From Panagrolaimus kolymaensis (lineage: Eukaryota; Nematoda; Chromadorea; Rhabditida; Panagrolaimidae), in assembly GCA_028622995.1 (NCBI GenBank), contig JAJQJQ010000008.1, forward strand, positions 1,984,001 to 2,048,000: a stretch of 64,000 nucleotides of DNA, written 5' to 3'. Positions 1 through 11,077 of this stretch are shown here, piece after piece. Position numbers and translations under genes: made by a program. Position 1 is the stretch's first letter. Each line of letters opens with the position of its first letter. The notes beneath the pieces were generated by a model that was not told where the DNA came from, ran no database searches, and saw nothing but the letters and a program-made list of their open reading frames with translations.

Positions 1-87
1 GCGAGAGTGGGCAATGGAAGCGAGCAGCGATGCAAGACAAGCGTGTCGAGACTCAGCACTCTTTAAACAGGTGTGCGGTTGCAACAG
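1..87. other. Left edge, no gene seen
   Basis: Short stretch, less AT-rich than the rest, before the satellite. No repeat unit or coding frame recognised. Confidence 0.5.
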
Positions 88-1300
88 GCATCAAAATAAA
101 AATATTTATCAAATTCAGTTGATGAATTTCAGAGGCTGAATTTCTTTCAAATTTTACTTTTAATATTGTTTCATCGACCTCCATTTTTACACTGCATTTT
201 TATTAAACTTTTTTCGGATTTAGAAAATGCAAAACAAAGGGCATCAAAATAAAAATATTTATCAAATTCAGTTGATGAATTTCAGAGGCTGAATTTCTTT
301 CAAATTTTAGTTTTAATATTGTTTCATCGACCTCCATTTTTACACTGCATTTTTATTAAACTTTTTTCGGATTTAGAAAATGCAAAACAAAGGGCATCAA
401 AATAAAAATATTTATCAAATTCAGTTGATGAATTTCAGTGGCTGAATTTCTTTCAAATTTTACTTTTAATATTGTTTCATCGACCTCCATTTTTACACTG
501 CATTTTTATTAAACTTTTTTCGGATTTAGAAAATGCAAAACAAAGGGCATCAAAATAAAAATATTTATCAAATTCAGTTGATGAATTTCAGAGGCTGAAT
601 TTCTTTCAAATTTTACTTTTAATATTGTTTCATCGACCTCCATTTTTACACTGCATTTTTATTAAACTTTTTTCGGATTTAGAAAATGCAAAACAAAGGG
701 CATCAAAATAAAAATATTTATCAAATTCAGTTGATGAATTTCAGAGGCTGAATTTCTTTCAAATTTTAGTTTTAATATTGTTTCATCGACCTCCATTTTT
801 ACACTGCATTTTTATTAAACTTTTTTCGGATTTAGAAAATGCAAAACAAAGGGCATCAAAATAAAAATATTTATCAAATTCAGTTGCTGAATTTCAGTGG
901 CTGAATTTCTTTCAAATTTTACTTTTAATATTGTTTCATCGACCTCCATTTTTACACTGCATTTTTATTAAACTTTTTTCGGATTTAGAAAATGCAAAAC
1001 AAAGGGCATCAAAATAAAAATATTTATCAAATTCAGTTGATGAATTTCAGAGGCTGAATTTCTTTCAAATTTTAGTTTTAATATTGTTTCATCGACCTCC
1101 ATTTTTACACTGCATTTTTATTAAACTTTTTTCGGATTTAGAAAATGCAAAACAAAGGGCATCAAAATAAAAATATTTATCAAATTCAGTTGCTGAATTT
1201 CAGTGGCTGAATTTCTTTCAAATTTTACTTTTAATATTGTTTCATCGACCTCCATTTTTACACTGCATTTTTATTAAACTTTTTTCGGATTTAGAAAATT
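88..1300. repeat. 153-bp satellite, 8 copies in a higher-order pattern
   Basis: Eight head-to-tail units start at 88, 241, 394, 547, 700, 853, 1006 and 1159, exactly 153 bp apart; the last is cut at about 1300. Units differ at a few diagnostic sites: CAGAGG or CAGTGG near unit base 45, TTTTACTTT or TTTTAGTTT near base 65, and GTTGATG or GTTGCTG near base 32. By these sites the order is A-B-C-A-B-C'-B-C', so the array evolves as a roughly 459-bp trimer. No conserved coding frame. Confidence 0.97.
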
Positions 1301-1411
1301 CGAAAATCGAAGCTTCGATTTTCGGTGCACCGATTCGAAAATCGAATCGAAAAAAATCGAGATTCGATTCGGTGCACCGAAAATCGAATCGAAGAAATTT
1401 CGGTGCACCGA
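1300..1411. repeat. GC-rich palindromic island with three TCGGTGCACCGA motifs
   Basis: The perfect 12-bp palindrome TCGGTGCACCGA occurs at 1322-1333, 1369-1380 and 1400-1411, separated by variants of TCGAAAATCGA and TCGATTCG, themselves near-palindromic. It lies exactly between the satellite and a truncated gene copy (1412-1530), so it marks a rearrangement junction. Confidence 0.85.
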
Positions 1412-1530
1412 CAGCTCTGGTTTTGAGTTATATAATTAATAATTCCATAGGGAAAAGAAAAATATTGACGTTGAGGATAATTAAAAGTACTTGGATTTGG
1501 ATGAATAAAGAGAGAACGAAGTTTGACCAT
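1412..1530 (-). pseudogene. FSLP-family fragment (N-terminus only)
   Basis: Minus-strand frame from an ATG at 1530 matches the first ~40 residues of the FSLP family seen intact at 4063-4902: an 'HPNPSTF' lead, RQYFSFPYGIINYITQNQ, then loss of homology. After residue ~40 the frame runs into the palindromic island at 1411, so the C-terminal 85% is missing. A relic of rearrangement, almost certainly non-functional. Confidence 0.75.
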
Positions 1531-2102
1531 TTTTCAATGCAATCCAAGTTTAGAAAAATAAAGTTATGTATTTAGAACAAAAAAAAAACAACAACGGAAA
1601 AATTTGATCCATAAAAAGCCAAGAATGTGTTATTTTTGAATTGTTTCGCTTCCTTTTTTCTTCCTGCTTTTTGCAACAACAAAAAAATAAATAAAAAAAG
1701 AAACGCAGAATGAATGAAAAAATTTCAAAGTTCAACAAAAAAAACATTTCTAGACAAATTTTTTTCCTGATTTTTTTATAAAAACGGTTCAAAATTTTAA
1801 GAATTACAATAGTGCGAATAATTTTTTTGACGCAAAAATCGAGAAGCTTATTCAATGTTATGCGATTATCTTTTCTCCAAAACATCATTCACAAAAATTT
1901 TAGAAGTAATTTTGATGACAATTCTCTGAAGTTAGTCACTTCAAAAAGTAACTTTTTTATTACTTTTTTTTGTTCATAATATGAGTGTCTTTCTTGTATT
2001 AATATAAAAAAATTTAAAAAAAAGTTTTTTTTTTGTTAAATATGATTAAAGATAAGAAAAAAAGTAAATTCATAGGGTGACAATATTTTTTTTCGAAGCC
2101 AG
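1531..2102. other. Intergenic AT-rich, nothing recognised
   Basis: Homopolymer-rich sequence with no frame resembling the surrounding families. A 112-codon minus frame at 1550-1888 is low-complexity Phe/Lys/Ile and is treated as chance. Confidence 0.6.
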
Positions 2103-4066
2103 CTATCCTTTTGGATTTGTTACTTTAGGTTCATTTTTCTTACTTGCTTCAGCTTTCTGTTTAAGTTCATCCATACGCTCTCGAAATTGTTCACGAGTTT
2201 TGGACATTGCAGCATTTCTATCAGTATAAGGTGGACGACTGAGCTTTGACAATGTCAGGATTTCACTTGGTTGAATAATTCTTGCGCAATAATAATATGG
2301 ACAATTATCAATGGTTGCTGCAAGATATCGACTAAAGAATTTTGGACATTCAAGCTTTTCAGCGCGGCAATTCATCATACCGCCAAATGCGATACTTTTG
2401 TGATACAGTTGTTCATTCCACTCAGTCATACAAATTTTGAGAGTGTGGAGAAAACGGTATTCATTGAAGCCTACAGGGCATCCAGCGTCATCAGCAAAAA
2501 TGTTATCATTTTCAAATAAGCCTGCAAACATAGCTACCGATTTACCCTTATTGTTTTCTTTCCTATTGCAGTAAGATGTTGAAATTTTAACCTTTTCAGT
2601 AACGCTGTATTCTTTTACATCTAAACAACCCTAAATTAATATAGGTTAAAAATTTGTCAACCAGATATGAAAGCTTACAAACATTCTTGAAAAAAAGTTG
2701 CAGTTAGATGAATTTTGGGTTTCTGTCCGCTCAGAACTTTCAATATAAAATTTGTTAAGTTCTTTTTTTTCGTAACCATCTGGGCAATTATAACCATTCG
2801 AATGAGAAGAAGTGCTTGAAACAAAAGGGTTTTTGAGACTATACTTCTGACATAATTGACCCGGGCCGTGATTATGGTTTATTTCAGAGATTGCTGATAT
2901 GTATTCACATATTTGAAAAACTCCACCAAAATCGCTTTTTTTATCATGACTTGTTTCATTGAAAACGCAAGTTCCATCTTCCGTGTTAGCCTACAAAAAT
3001 AAAATAAAATTATCTGTAAAAAAAATTTCTGAAACTGACGCGAAAATTGTAATTCGATGCTGAAACGTTGGTGCACCCAGGAATGGTATTGTGGCGATAG
3101 TACTCTTCAGTAGCATTATGAAAAAGATCATGGACTATACCCATCGTAACATCATCTATGTCTTTCACAACTCCGGAAACCATGAGACTGTAGATATAGA
3201 TGCCTTGTTGTTTCATGCCCACAAGACTATCCATTGCTAGCATATCATCCTAAAATAGAGCGAAGGAGACTTAAAAAAATAATTTAAAAATTTCATAAAA
3301 GACTGCAAAAAAAGAAGATTTTTTTCTAAAATGTGAAAGTTGGATGTAAACTTACAGTTTGATTTGGTTTAAGAAGTTTGTTGACATCGGGTCCTCCTTT
3401 TGTAATGATAAAAGTTTCTTGTTTACTGTCTTTTTTACCGGTTGTTTGAGAGTTACTGTTTGATGTACCTCCACCCGCTGAAGCTTGAAATCCAAACCCT
3501 TCTACTTTTACAGAAGCACTAGCTGATTCGGAATTCGCTTTACTATCTTCACTTCCTTCAAACGTAAAGAAAGATCGGATCATAACACTTGCACCAGCTT
3601 GAGCTTTGTGGACTACATGGGTTCCATAATCATTGATCATTTCTTCAGCTTTGAATTGACCAAGAAGCAGGTTATCATCTTTTACTGCACTTGCCATTTC
3701 CTTTAATCTACGTGTAAAAGTTTCATCAAACCCATTACTTGCCGTCCCAATCATATCAAAGGCATAGTATTCTATTTTCTTTTGAGCCATAACTTGGTTT
3801 GATTTACTCATATGAGACTTTGCTTGTGACATTTCTTTACTAAAAGATGCGGAAACACTAACACCCATAAAACCACCACCAGCTGAGCCAGAAATTGATT
3901 CGGATTCTGTGTGTTTGACAGATTCATAGGATTCATGAGCTGACGATGATTTTTCTATCGAAACAGCTTTTCTTGGAATAGCAATAACATTATCAGGTAT
4001 CAAAAAATCTCCATCAGGAACCGTAAGACAATCTTCATACGTCATAGCAAAAATTGGTAATGTCAT
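2103..4066 (-). CDS. MACPF domain protein, possibly lacking its first exon
   Basis: Four exons join in frame: 4066-3356, 3249-3040, 2990-2679 and 2630-2103 (586 aa), with GT-AG introns, all phase 0. Residues ~14-28 resemble the start of apextrin-like MACPF proteins (a Cys and LIPDNV), and the MACPF signature YGTH is at 147-150 followed by a Gly/Ala stretch. A long Ser/Gly/Ala/Lys-rich segment follows, as in the second membrane-inserting cluster; exons 3-4 encode a Cys-rich C-terminal part. Family members are usually secreted pore-forming or adhesive proteins, but no signal peptide is visible from this start, so an upstream exon may be missing or unrecognised. The start codon overlaps the stop of the neighbouring FSLP gene (ATGA at 4066-4063). 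The minus frame also stays open upstream of 4066, inside that gene. Family call is firm; 5' end uncertain. Confidence 0.82.
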
Positions 4067-4902
4067 TTCATGTAGCCAACCATAAATAAATTTTCTGGGA
4101 AGTATGAAACTCTTGGCCGATATTGTTTTTCTAAACTTTGTAGCATAATATCGATAGAAGCTTTGATTAATTCACGATATTCCGATTTTAAATGAAAACA
4201 AAAATACGTCTTCTCATTTCGATTATTTTTAATGAATTTGCATAATAATGAAAAATCAATGTCTTCTGAAAAAATGTAAATAGTTAAAATAAATTCTTTA
4301 AATTTGGAATTGAAATTTAATGAGTTAATTTTTTCAAAAGTCTGGGAAGTGAAAATTTCATTTTTGCAATCATAATTAAACTTTTGAATATTTGGAACTT
4401 TTGAAAGAATTTTATCACATGAAACTATACTGCCATTTTCATCTCGAATATTAATATTTCTCGTTACAAATGAACTTAGTTTTCCACCGTCAAGAAGAAG
4501 ATTCATTTGTTTGAAGGTTAAATTTTGATTCCAGAGTGTTAAAGACTTTAATGAACATCGATAAATACTTTTTGATAAGTTCATTGATACATTATTAAAC
4601 ATTTGAAATTGATAATTAAGCCAGTATTTGATCCCAACGAAATCAAGTTTAATGTGATCTGAACGAAGCCATCTTGTAGTTTTTAAATAAGCTTCTTCTT
4701 GATATATCCACTTATTAACAATAATAATTTTATTTTTAGCAAAAAAATATTTGCAAGTTTTTTGAAGTTTGAAGAGTCCATCAGCTAAGAGAGGATTTTG
4801 AATAATATAATTAATAATTCCAAATGGAAGTGAAAAATATTGACTTTTTGGAGATTCAAAAATGGAGGAACTTGAATTAATATTTACAATATTGGCACTC
4901 AT
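4063..4902 (-). CDS. FSLP-family protein (F-box-like N-terminus), intact copy
   Basis: Single-exon 279-aa frame. The family pattern is: a variable lead, then SQYFSLPFGIINYI (~20-33), an amphipathic helix GLFKLQKTCKYFFAKNKIIIV (~42-62), a conserved IYRC, NQNL, then VPNIQKF and KNEIFT with LRR-like spacing of hydrophobic residues. The first 60 residues resemble a divergent F-box, which in nematodes would make these substrate adaptors of SCF ubiquitin ligases; that is inference. Paralogues end at SYFxxN; this copy continues for about 8 more residues and stops one base inside the MACPF start. Confidence 0.75.
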   Translation of the reverse strand: MSANIVNINSSSSIFESPKSQYFSLPFGIINYIIQNPLLADGLFKLQKTCKYFFAKNKIIIVNKWIYQEEAYLKTTRWLRSDHIKLDFVGIKYWLNYQFQMFNNVSMNLSKSIYRCSLKSLTLWNQNLTFKQMNLLLDGGKLSSFVTRNINIRDENGSIVSCDKILSKVPNIQKFNYDCKNEIFTSQTFEKINSLNFNSKFKEFILTIYIFSEDIDFSLLCKFIKNNRNEKTYFCFHLKSEYRELIKASIDIMLQSLEKQYRPRVSYFPENLFMVGYMK

Positions 4903-6168
4903 TTTTTTTTTAGAAACAAATTAAAAAAATTGTGAAGAAAAAAAGATAAAAACGTTTTTGAAGAAGAAAATTTTAGAAAAAATTAAGTGGTATATATTAT
5001 TGTTTACCACTCATTGCTTTTTGGGAGAAGTATGGCCTAAAGAGTAGGGTGGCTCGGGGCCAACTTTTTTGGGCCCCGGCCCGGCCGGGCCGGGTCTTTG
5101 GGGCCTCGAGCCACCCCTACTAAAGAGGCTTTTTGTTCTATGAGGTCAGTTACTAATCCAAAGCTTATTTGCTACTTTTTTAATGATTTTTTTTCGTTTT
5201 TAAATTTATTTGCAAAAAACATATTTTAATATAAAATCAAATCAACTTTTTGCAAAGATTATAAAGACATTGGAAATGTTGATGATTCTCCATTTTTTAT
5301 ATTTGGCTTTTATCATTTTCGCTATCTTTCCATTCTTCGAACATTTTCTTTAATGCCAATCCCTAATTCTTGTTGATCTAAAAAAAGACCATCATTTTGT
5401 GATTTCGTAACACTTTTATTTCTTGTTAAAGTTTATTCGGGTGCTTTTATTTATGGCTGCGCAAAAAGTGTGCGGTTAGTTTTTAAACTAAAGAGCGAAA
5501 TGAATATCGATCGAAACAACATTTTTTTTTCAAACTATACTTTCTTTTTCTCCATTTTAAAATGAAAAAGAAAAAAATATTGGTTAGCTTTTTTTACATT
5601 TTTGAATATTTTTAGCAATTTTTTTTTGAAGTTTGATTATTATTTATAAATTTATCATTTGATCATTTTTTAAATTTTGATGCTGATTTTCAGAAAGAGA
5701 AGTCTATTTTGTTAATATTGTTATGAAAACTGAAGATATAGAAAGGTTCACCAATTCATTGCAATCGGATTCCCGCCATACCATCTCTTCGATTTTTCCT
5801 GGAATATATAACATCCGAAAAAATCATGAATGAGTAAATTAAATTTAATAAAAATACTAATATTACAAAAGTGAATATTTAGTTTTTTAAAGGAAACCTT
5901 CAATAAATGCAAAAGAAATATAATAGAAAAACAAGATATTAGTTTTATCTCTGAGGCAATACTTTCTCTGTTTATCGTTTTTATTAAGGAAAATATTTTT
6001 AAAGGTGTTAAAGAATGGCTTAAATCTATTTTTCGTAATTTTTTTTCGACACAAGCAATAAACATTTATTTGACTAATAATTTATTCAGCGTATACGTTT
6101 TTGCGATCTTTCATATTTATTTTATTTCAAGAAACAAAAAATCTTTTTTACTTTTATCAATCAAAAAA
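4903..6168. other. Intergenic, holds one GC-rich foldback
   Basis: AT-rich spacer between divergent genes, presumably carrying both promoters. The only structured item is the palindromic element at 5045-5120. A minus frame at 5748-6065 has no recognisable features. Confidence 0.6.
5045..5120. mobile_element. 76-bp GC-rich foldback flanked by 7-bp direct repeat
   Basis: Ends form an imperfect inverted repeat: left TAGGGTGGCTCGGGGCC, right (reverse complement) GTAGGGGTGGCTCGAGGCC. The centre is GGGCCCCGGCCCGGCCGGGC, also palindromic. The 7-mer TAAAGAG lies directly on both sides (5038-5044 and 5121-5127), as expected for a target-site duplication. Very high GC within AT-rich DNA. No coding capacity. 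Confidence 0.75.
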
Positions 6169-7287
6169 ATGGCTACTTTGTCTGTAGTATCATGCAAATA
6201 TGATGGAGTAAGTTTGTTTGCTCAAATGCTAAAAATTCTAAAACCCATAATTTTAGGAACATCTCATTGCCAAATTAAAAGTAGAAGTTTTGGATATTAA
6301 AAATACCGAAAATTGGATGAATAGAAAAAGTTAGTATTAAGAATTAGAGACAAAAGTCAAAGAAATTTTTTAGGGGAAGTTTTAGGAGATTTATTAGGAA
6401 AATCCTATTCATTTATTCGTAGCAATGAATTAACCATTTTTCTACCGATCACGAATATTTCTTTCAAATACTCTGTGAATTTTTTTCGTGAAGGAATCGA
6501 TGGCCATATTAAAGTCACTTACAATGATCAAAAATCTTTAGGTAAATAAGCATATTTAAATTTTACTCAAAAAACGTTTTTCAATATTTTTTATAGATAA
6601 TTTTTCAATTTCTGAAACTAGTCTAAACAATTATGTCAAAGAATTTGAAATCAAAGAGAAAATTACTTTAAAAATTGAAAATGAAGAATGCAATGCTTTG
6701 GTAGATGATTTACGTAAATATTCGAACTTTACAATTTATTGTAAAACAAAACCCTTTTCGGTAATTATTTATTAGTCAAATTTAGAAAATTGATTTTATT
6801 TAAATTTATTATAGGTTAATATAGCCATTTTGTTAGTTCGTTCTCCAGTTTTTTGCGCTATGATTTCTACAAATTTTAAAGAAGCTCTAGAAAATAAAGT
6901 TGAAATAAATGATTTCGAACCAGAAATTGTTGAAAAAATGATTGAATTTTGTGAAACTGACGAAATTAAAGAAACCGTCGATCATGAGCCTGAACTTTAT
7001 AAAATTGCAAGAAAATATCAAATTGAAAGTTTTATGGTAAAATATTTTTCTTCAAATTTTACAATTTTTTAAACTTTTTGATTTTCTAGATATACACTCG
7101 CAAATTACTCATGTTTACCACAACTTTTGATAATTCATGTGAATATTTAAAACTTTCTAAAATTTATTCCGATGACAAATTAACCGATTTCCTACTTTCC
7201 TGGATTCGTCCAAATATTCAACACATTTGCAAAACTCAAGGATTTATGGCAATGTCAGATGAAGAAATTGCAGGAATTTTCCGTTAA
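6169..7287 (+). CDS. BTB/POZ protein with novel N-terminal domain
   Basis: Exon 1 (6169-6207) encodes the 13-residue lead MATLSVVSCKYDG shared with the BTB genes at 42 and 47 kb. Later exons start at 6257, after the TTTTTTAG near 6374, at about 6599 and after the TATAG near 6814; the last ends with the stop at 7285-7287. The N-terminal ~150 residues (EHLIAKLKVEVLDIKN lead, beta-rich) occupy the place of the MATH domain in nematode MATH-BTB proteins but I cannot confirm MATH. The BTB fold follows: FTIYC, then RSPVFCAMISTNFKEA, DFEPEIVEKMIEF, and a BACK-like tail ending in GIFR. Such proteins typically recruit substrates to CUL3 ubiquitin ligases. Reads as intact. Confidence 0.8.
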
Positions 7288-7563
7288 AATTTTTGTTCTT
7301 TTATATTATTTTTTTTGTTTTAGCAAAAATATTTATGTATTTTTTATTAGATTTTTCTTTTTTTGCTATTAAACTTTTGTGAATAAATATGAAAGAAAAA
7401 AAAGCCATTTCACAAAAAAATCCATACTTTTTGTTTGAAAATACTTTGAATAATTTTTTTGCTAAAATTTATTTCCAATTTTTTCTATGTTAAAAAACAC
7501 TTTTTATTTAAAACAAAATGCAACAAAGAAATAAATCAAAATCAAATAAAATTAATAGAAAAT

Positions 7564-8484
7564 TTATAAAAACATTTGAATTCTTGATGATTTTCCAATT
7601 TTTATTTCAGGCTTCATTCCATTTTCACTTTCTTTCCATTCTCCAAACATATTTTTAAATGCAAGGCTTAATTCAAGTTGAGAATTTTCTGCAACATTAT
7701 CACCAAACAAAAAAGTGAAAAAAGATGTAGTTTGTTCAGAAGTTGCGTATGCATTTTGAACAAATTTGCATAAAAGTGATACTTCTGCATTTGATTCTAA
7801 TTTATCAATGATAATTAAAGAGTTAGTAAGCTTTGAATGAAATTTTAAAGAATTTAAATTTTGGAATGTTTTGGTTGTAAATATTTCATTTTTATTTTGA
7901 TAAGTAAAAATTTGAATGTTTGGAACTTTCGCCAAAATTCTATCCATGGTTATTAAACTGCCATTTTTATCATCAGAAATATTGACATTAATTAATTTTA
8001 GTTCTGTGATAGTTCCAGAATCCATTAAAAAATCAATATCATTCGAAGTTAAATTTTGATTTACGCATGTCAAAATTTTTAAATTCCATCGATAAATATT
8101 TTCAAAAACATTGATTGGAAATTGCTTGACTCCAAATAAAAAAGATAATCTTGAAGTTGGCCAAAATTTAATTTTTCTTCCATAATTTTTCTGCAAAATG
8201 AAATCACGTTTATTTAAAAAATGTCCATCAAAATTATTTGAGCTTCCAGCATCCACGTGGCAATAAAGCCAATCATTTTTATGGAAAACATTTTCTTTTA
8301 CGACAATTATTTTGGTTTTCAAGAAAAAATATTTGCATGTTTTTTGAAGCTTCTCCAATCCTTCGGGAGATTTAGGGTTTTTGGAAATGTAATGAACCAT
8401 GACAGATGGAATAGAAAAATGTTGACTTCGATGTAAATTAGAATATGTTGGATTTGGATTAACGAAACATGGCAGAGCATACAT
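7564..8484 (-). CDS. FSLP-family protein, intact copy
   Basis: Single-exon 306-aa frame with all family landmarks: RSQHFSIPSVMVHYI near residue 20, GLEKLQKTCKYFFLKTKIIVV, IYRW, NQNL, VPNIQIF and KNEIFT. It differs from the 4-kb copy mainly in the loop after KIIVV and in the C-terminus, the usual places of divergence in this family. It lies tail-to-tail with the BTB gene, 276 bp apart. Function as an F-box-like adaptor is inferred from the N-terminus only. Confidence 0.75.
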   Translation of the reverse strand: MYALPCFVNPNPTYSNLHRSQHFSIPSVMVHYISKNPKSPEGLEKLQKTCKYFFLKTKIIVVKENVFHKNDWLYCHVDAGSSNNFDGHFLNKRDFILQKNYGRKIKFWPTSRLSFLFGVKQFPINVFENIYRWNLKILTCVNQNLTSNDIDFLMDSGTITELKLINVNISDDKNGSLITMDRILAKVPNIQIFTYQNKNEIFTTKTFQNLNSLKFHSKLTNSLIIIDKLESNAEVSLLCKFVQNAYATSEQTTSFFTFLFGDNVAENSQLELSLAFKNMFGEWKESENGMKPEIKIGKSSRIQMFL

Positions 8485-8860
8485 TTTTAGAGCAAATTTG
8501 TAACAAAAAAAGTATTTTTTTGTTGAGTGAAAAAAGTTAATATTTTAGAAAATCTTAAAGCGAGTGAATAATGTGAAGGGGAAAAAACTCATGGGACATT
8601 GTGAAGTATTCTGGATTTTTTTTGCCTATTTTTATTTATCCCCAGAGGTTTCCCAATTTTTCTCGATTCAAGTGTTTTTCGTTTTTGTCATTTTTTTATC
8701 TTTGAGGTTACTTGATATTTAGATTTATAATGAGTAATTTATGAATAAAAATGTATACTAAAACAACAACAAAACAAAAACAAAAATAATTTAGTAATTG
8801 TTAGGAAAAGAAAAGTAAAGAGCATAGTAATTAACAAATTCCAAATAATCAATCATCGTT
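8485..8860. other. Intergenic, nothing recognised
   Basis: AT-rich spacer between two minus-strand FSLP copies; similar phrases (TTTATTTATCC, CATTTTTTTATCTTTGAGG) recur near 9990-10070, so the spacers were duplicated with the genes. Confidence 0.55.
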
Positions 8861-9698
8861 TTAAACAGTAATAACTTTCTTTTTATCATCGAAGACTAGA
8901 TCCATTAAAACAGTGTTTGTCTTTAGCCAAGAAAATAAATCTTCAGTTATATTTGCCAAAAGTGAATCATAATAATTTTTAAATTCAATCTTTTTAAAAT
9001 TGATATAAACCTTCGATTTTTTTTCCATATTTTTTCTAATAAATTTGAATAAAATTAAGAAATCAACATTCAAAGAAAGGTTATAAAATAATAAAGCCAA
9101 AATCTTGAGTTTTGAATTAAATTTAATGGAAAACATTTTTTCAAAAGTATCCGTTGTAAAAAGTTCGTTTTCACAATCATATTCAAAATATTCAATGTTT
9201 GAAACTTTTTCAAGAATTTCATCACATGAAACCAAGTCTTCACGGCTATCATAAATATTAACATTGCTTAACCGAAGAAAAGTAATTCTTCCACCATTCG
9301 AAAGAAAATTAAATTCAGCTAATTTTAAATTTTGACGAAAAATAGTTAATTCTTTGAGGTTACAACGATATATGCTTGATAAATTATTTCCTAGGCTCTT
9401 AAATGATAATTTTAAAATTGGCCAGTATTTTATTCCTTTGAATAATAGTTCAATAGAATACCCCGTACCGTCTGGTTTATTAATGTATGTGCGTAATTCA
9501 CTCCCAAAATCGCATAATTCATCAATAACAATAATTTTATTTTTAGCAAAAAAAATATTTGCACGTTTTTTGAAGTTTTTGAAGACCATCGGCAGAAATT
9601 GGATTTGCAGAAATATAATTAATAATACTAAATGGAAGCGTAAAATATTGACGATGAAATATTTGAAAAGTTTTAGGATTTTGATGAACAAAATTCAT
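8861..9698 (-). pseudogene. FSLP-family copy with one homopolymer frameshift
   Basis: Two frames must be joined. The first, from an ATG at 9698, carries HRQYFTLPFSIINYI and GLQKLQKTCKYFF; the second, ending at 8861, carries AKNKIIVID through the family C-terminus. The break is at an A-run on the plus strand (9548-9555) with eight A where intact paralogues have seven. Otherwise complete, so this may be either a very young pseudogene or a one-base error in the assembly. Confidence 0.75.
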
Positions 9699-10219
9699 AT
9701 TAGAAAAAAAATACTTGAATTATTGAGCTGCCAAGAGAAATCGTATCTTTTTGATTAACTCAAAAATCTAAAAATCAAGACTTTTTTTAAATTTTTTTAT
9801 AATCCCTTCTTAACTCTTTCAAACTTTCTTTTCCTCTCGAGAAATGGTTAAAAAAAGAGGCAAAAATCTATTAAAGTAAAGGAAAACAAAGATACAAAGT
9901 TTGAAAAAACCTTAAAACAAATGAATAATATGTATAAATAAATGGATCTGCGGACATCGTCAAGTGTTTTGATTTTTTGCCTTTTTTTTTTATTTATCCT
10001 TGGAGGTTTCTCAGTTTTTTCTTCCGATTCAAGTATTTTTTGTTTTTGTCTTTTTTCTTAATTTACCCTGAAGATTAACCTGGTTTTATATTTGATTTTC
10101 TAATGATTAAAATTTATTAATTCAAAAGTACAGTAAAGAATGACAAAAAAAGCAGATATAATTGTAAAAACCGATATATTAAAACAAGGAGTAATTACAA
10201 AATTTTAAAGCCAATCATC
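9699..10219. other. Intergenic, nothing recognised
   Basis: AT-rich, homopolymer-rich spacer with phrases shared with 8580-8720; no frame or RNA gene recognised. Confidence 0.55.
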
Positions 10220-11077
10220 TTAGTATTTAGCAATAGTTTTGTAATTACCATCCAAAACAAGGTACATAGAAACTTTGTTAGCCTTCAACCAATTAAATAA
10301 TTTCTTATTTATAATTTTCAAAAATGAGTCATGTTGCGGTTTTAATTTAATCTTTATAAAATCCATACAAACTTGCGATTTTTTCCCATATTTTTTCTAA
10401 TAAATTTACATAAAATTGAGAAACTGATTGTTGGTGATAAATGATGAAATGATAAATCAAAAGTGTTTAGTTTTGAATAAAATTTTATGCAATTCATTTT
10501 TTCAAAAGTTTGATTTGGAAAAATTTCGTTTTTACTTTCGTATCTAAACTTTTGAATATTTGGAACTTTTGCAAGAATTTGATCACATGAAACTATTTCT
10601 CCATTTTCATCTCGAATATTAACTTTGGATAAACAAAGCATAAATATTTCTTCTCTGCCATTCAAAAGAAAGTCAAATTCAGCTAATTTTAAATTTTGTT
10701 CATAAATTTGTAATTCGGTGAGGCTACAGCGATATATGTTTGATAAATCATTTCCTTGTTGTATAATTATTAATTTTAAAATTGGCCAATATTTGATACT
10801 TTTTGTTGTTGGAGATCAATAGAATAGCCTTCTGCTCTAGGTTTTTGTATGTGTGTTTGCAAAACACCACCAAAATCAAAATAAAATGGAGCATCAATAA
10901 CAACTATTTTATTTTTAGCAAAAAAATATTTGCATGTTTTTTGAAGTTTTAAAAGGCCAGCAGCTGAGGAAGGATTTTGAGTAATATAATTAATTATTCC
11001 AAAAGGAATTGTAAAATATTGACTTCGGGAAAATTAAAGGTACTTGGATGGATAAAATTTAGAGAAGAAAGAGACAT
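10220..11077 (-). pseudogene. FSLP-family copy with at least three frameshifts
   Basis: Full-length by homology: an ATG at 11077 opens MSLSSLNFIHPSTF, followed in another frame by SQYFTIPFGIINYI and LQKTCKYFFAKNKIVV, in another by IKYWPILKLII, IYRC and VPNIQKF, and finally WLKANKVSMYL to a stop at 10220-10222. Frame changes lie near 11035, 10800 and 10385. The last one, at ATATGGGAAAAAATCG, is shared with the copy at 40485-41317. Non-functional as it stands. Confidence 0.78.

Noticed and set aside
88..1300. Satellite considered as a CRISPR-like or transposon array
   Set aside because: Units are contiguous without spacers, and the genome is eukaryotic; it is a plain tandem satellite.
1550..1888. 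112-codon minus-strand frame
   Set aside because: Phe/Lys/Ile low complexity in homopolymer DNA, no paralogue and no splice context.
5748..6300. Frames in both strands upstream of the BTB gene
   Set aside because: No family similarity; the BTB gene start at 6169 lies within one of them in another frame.
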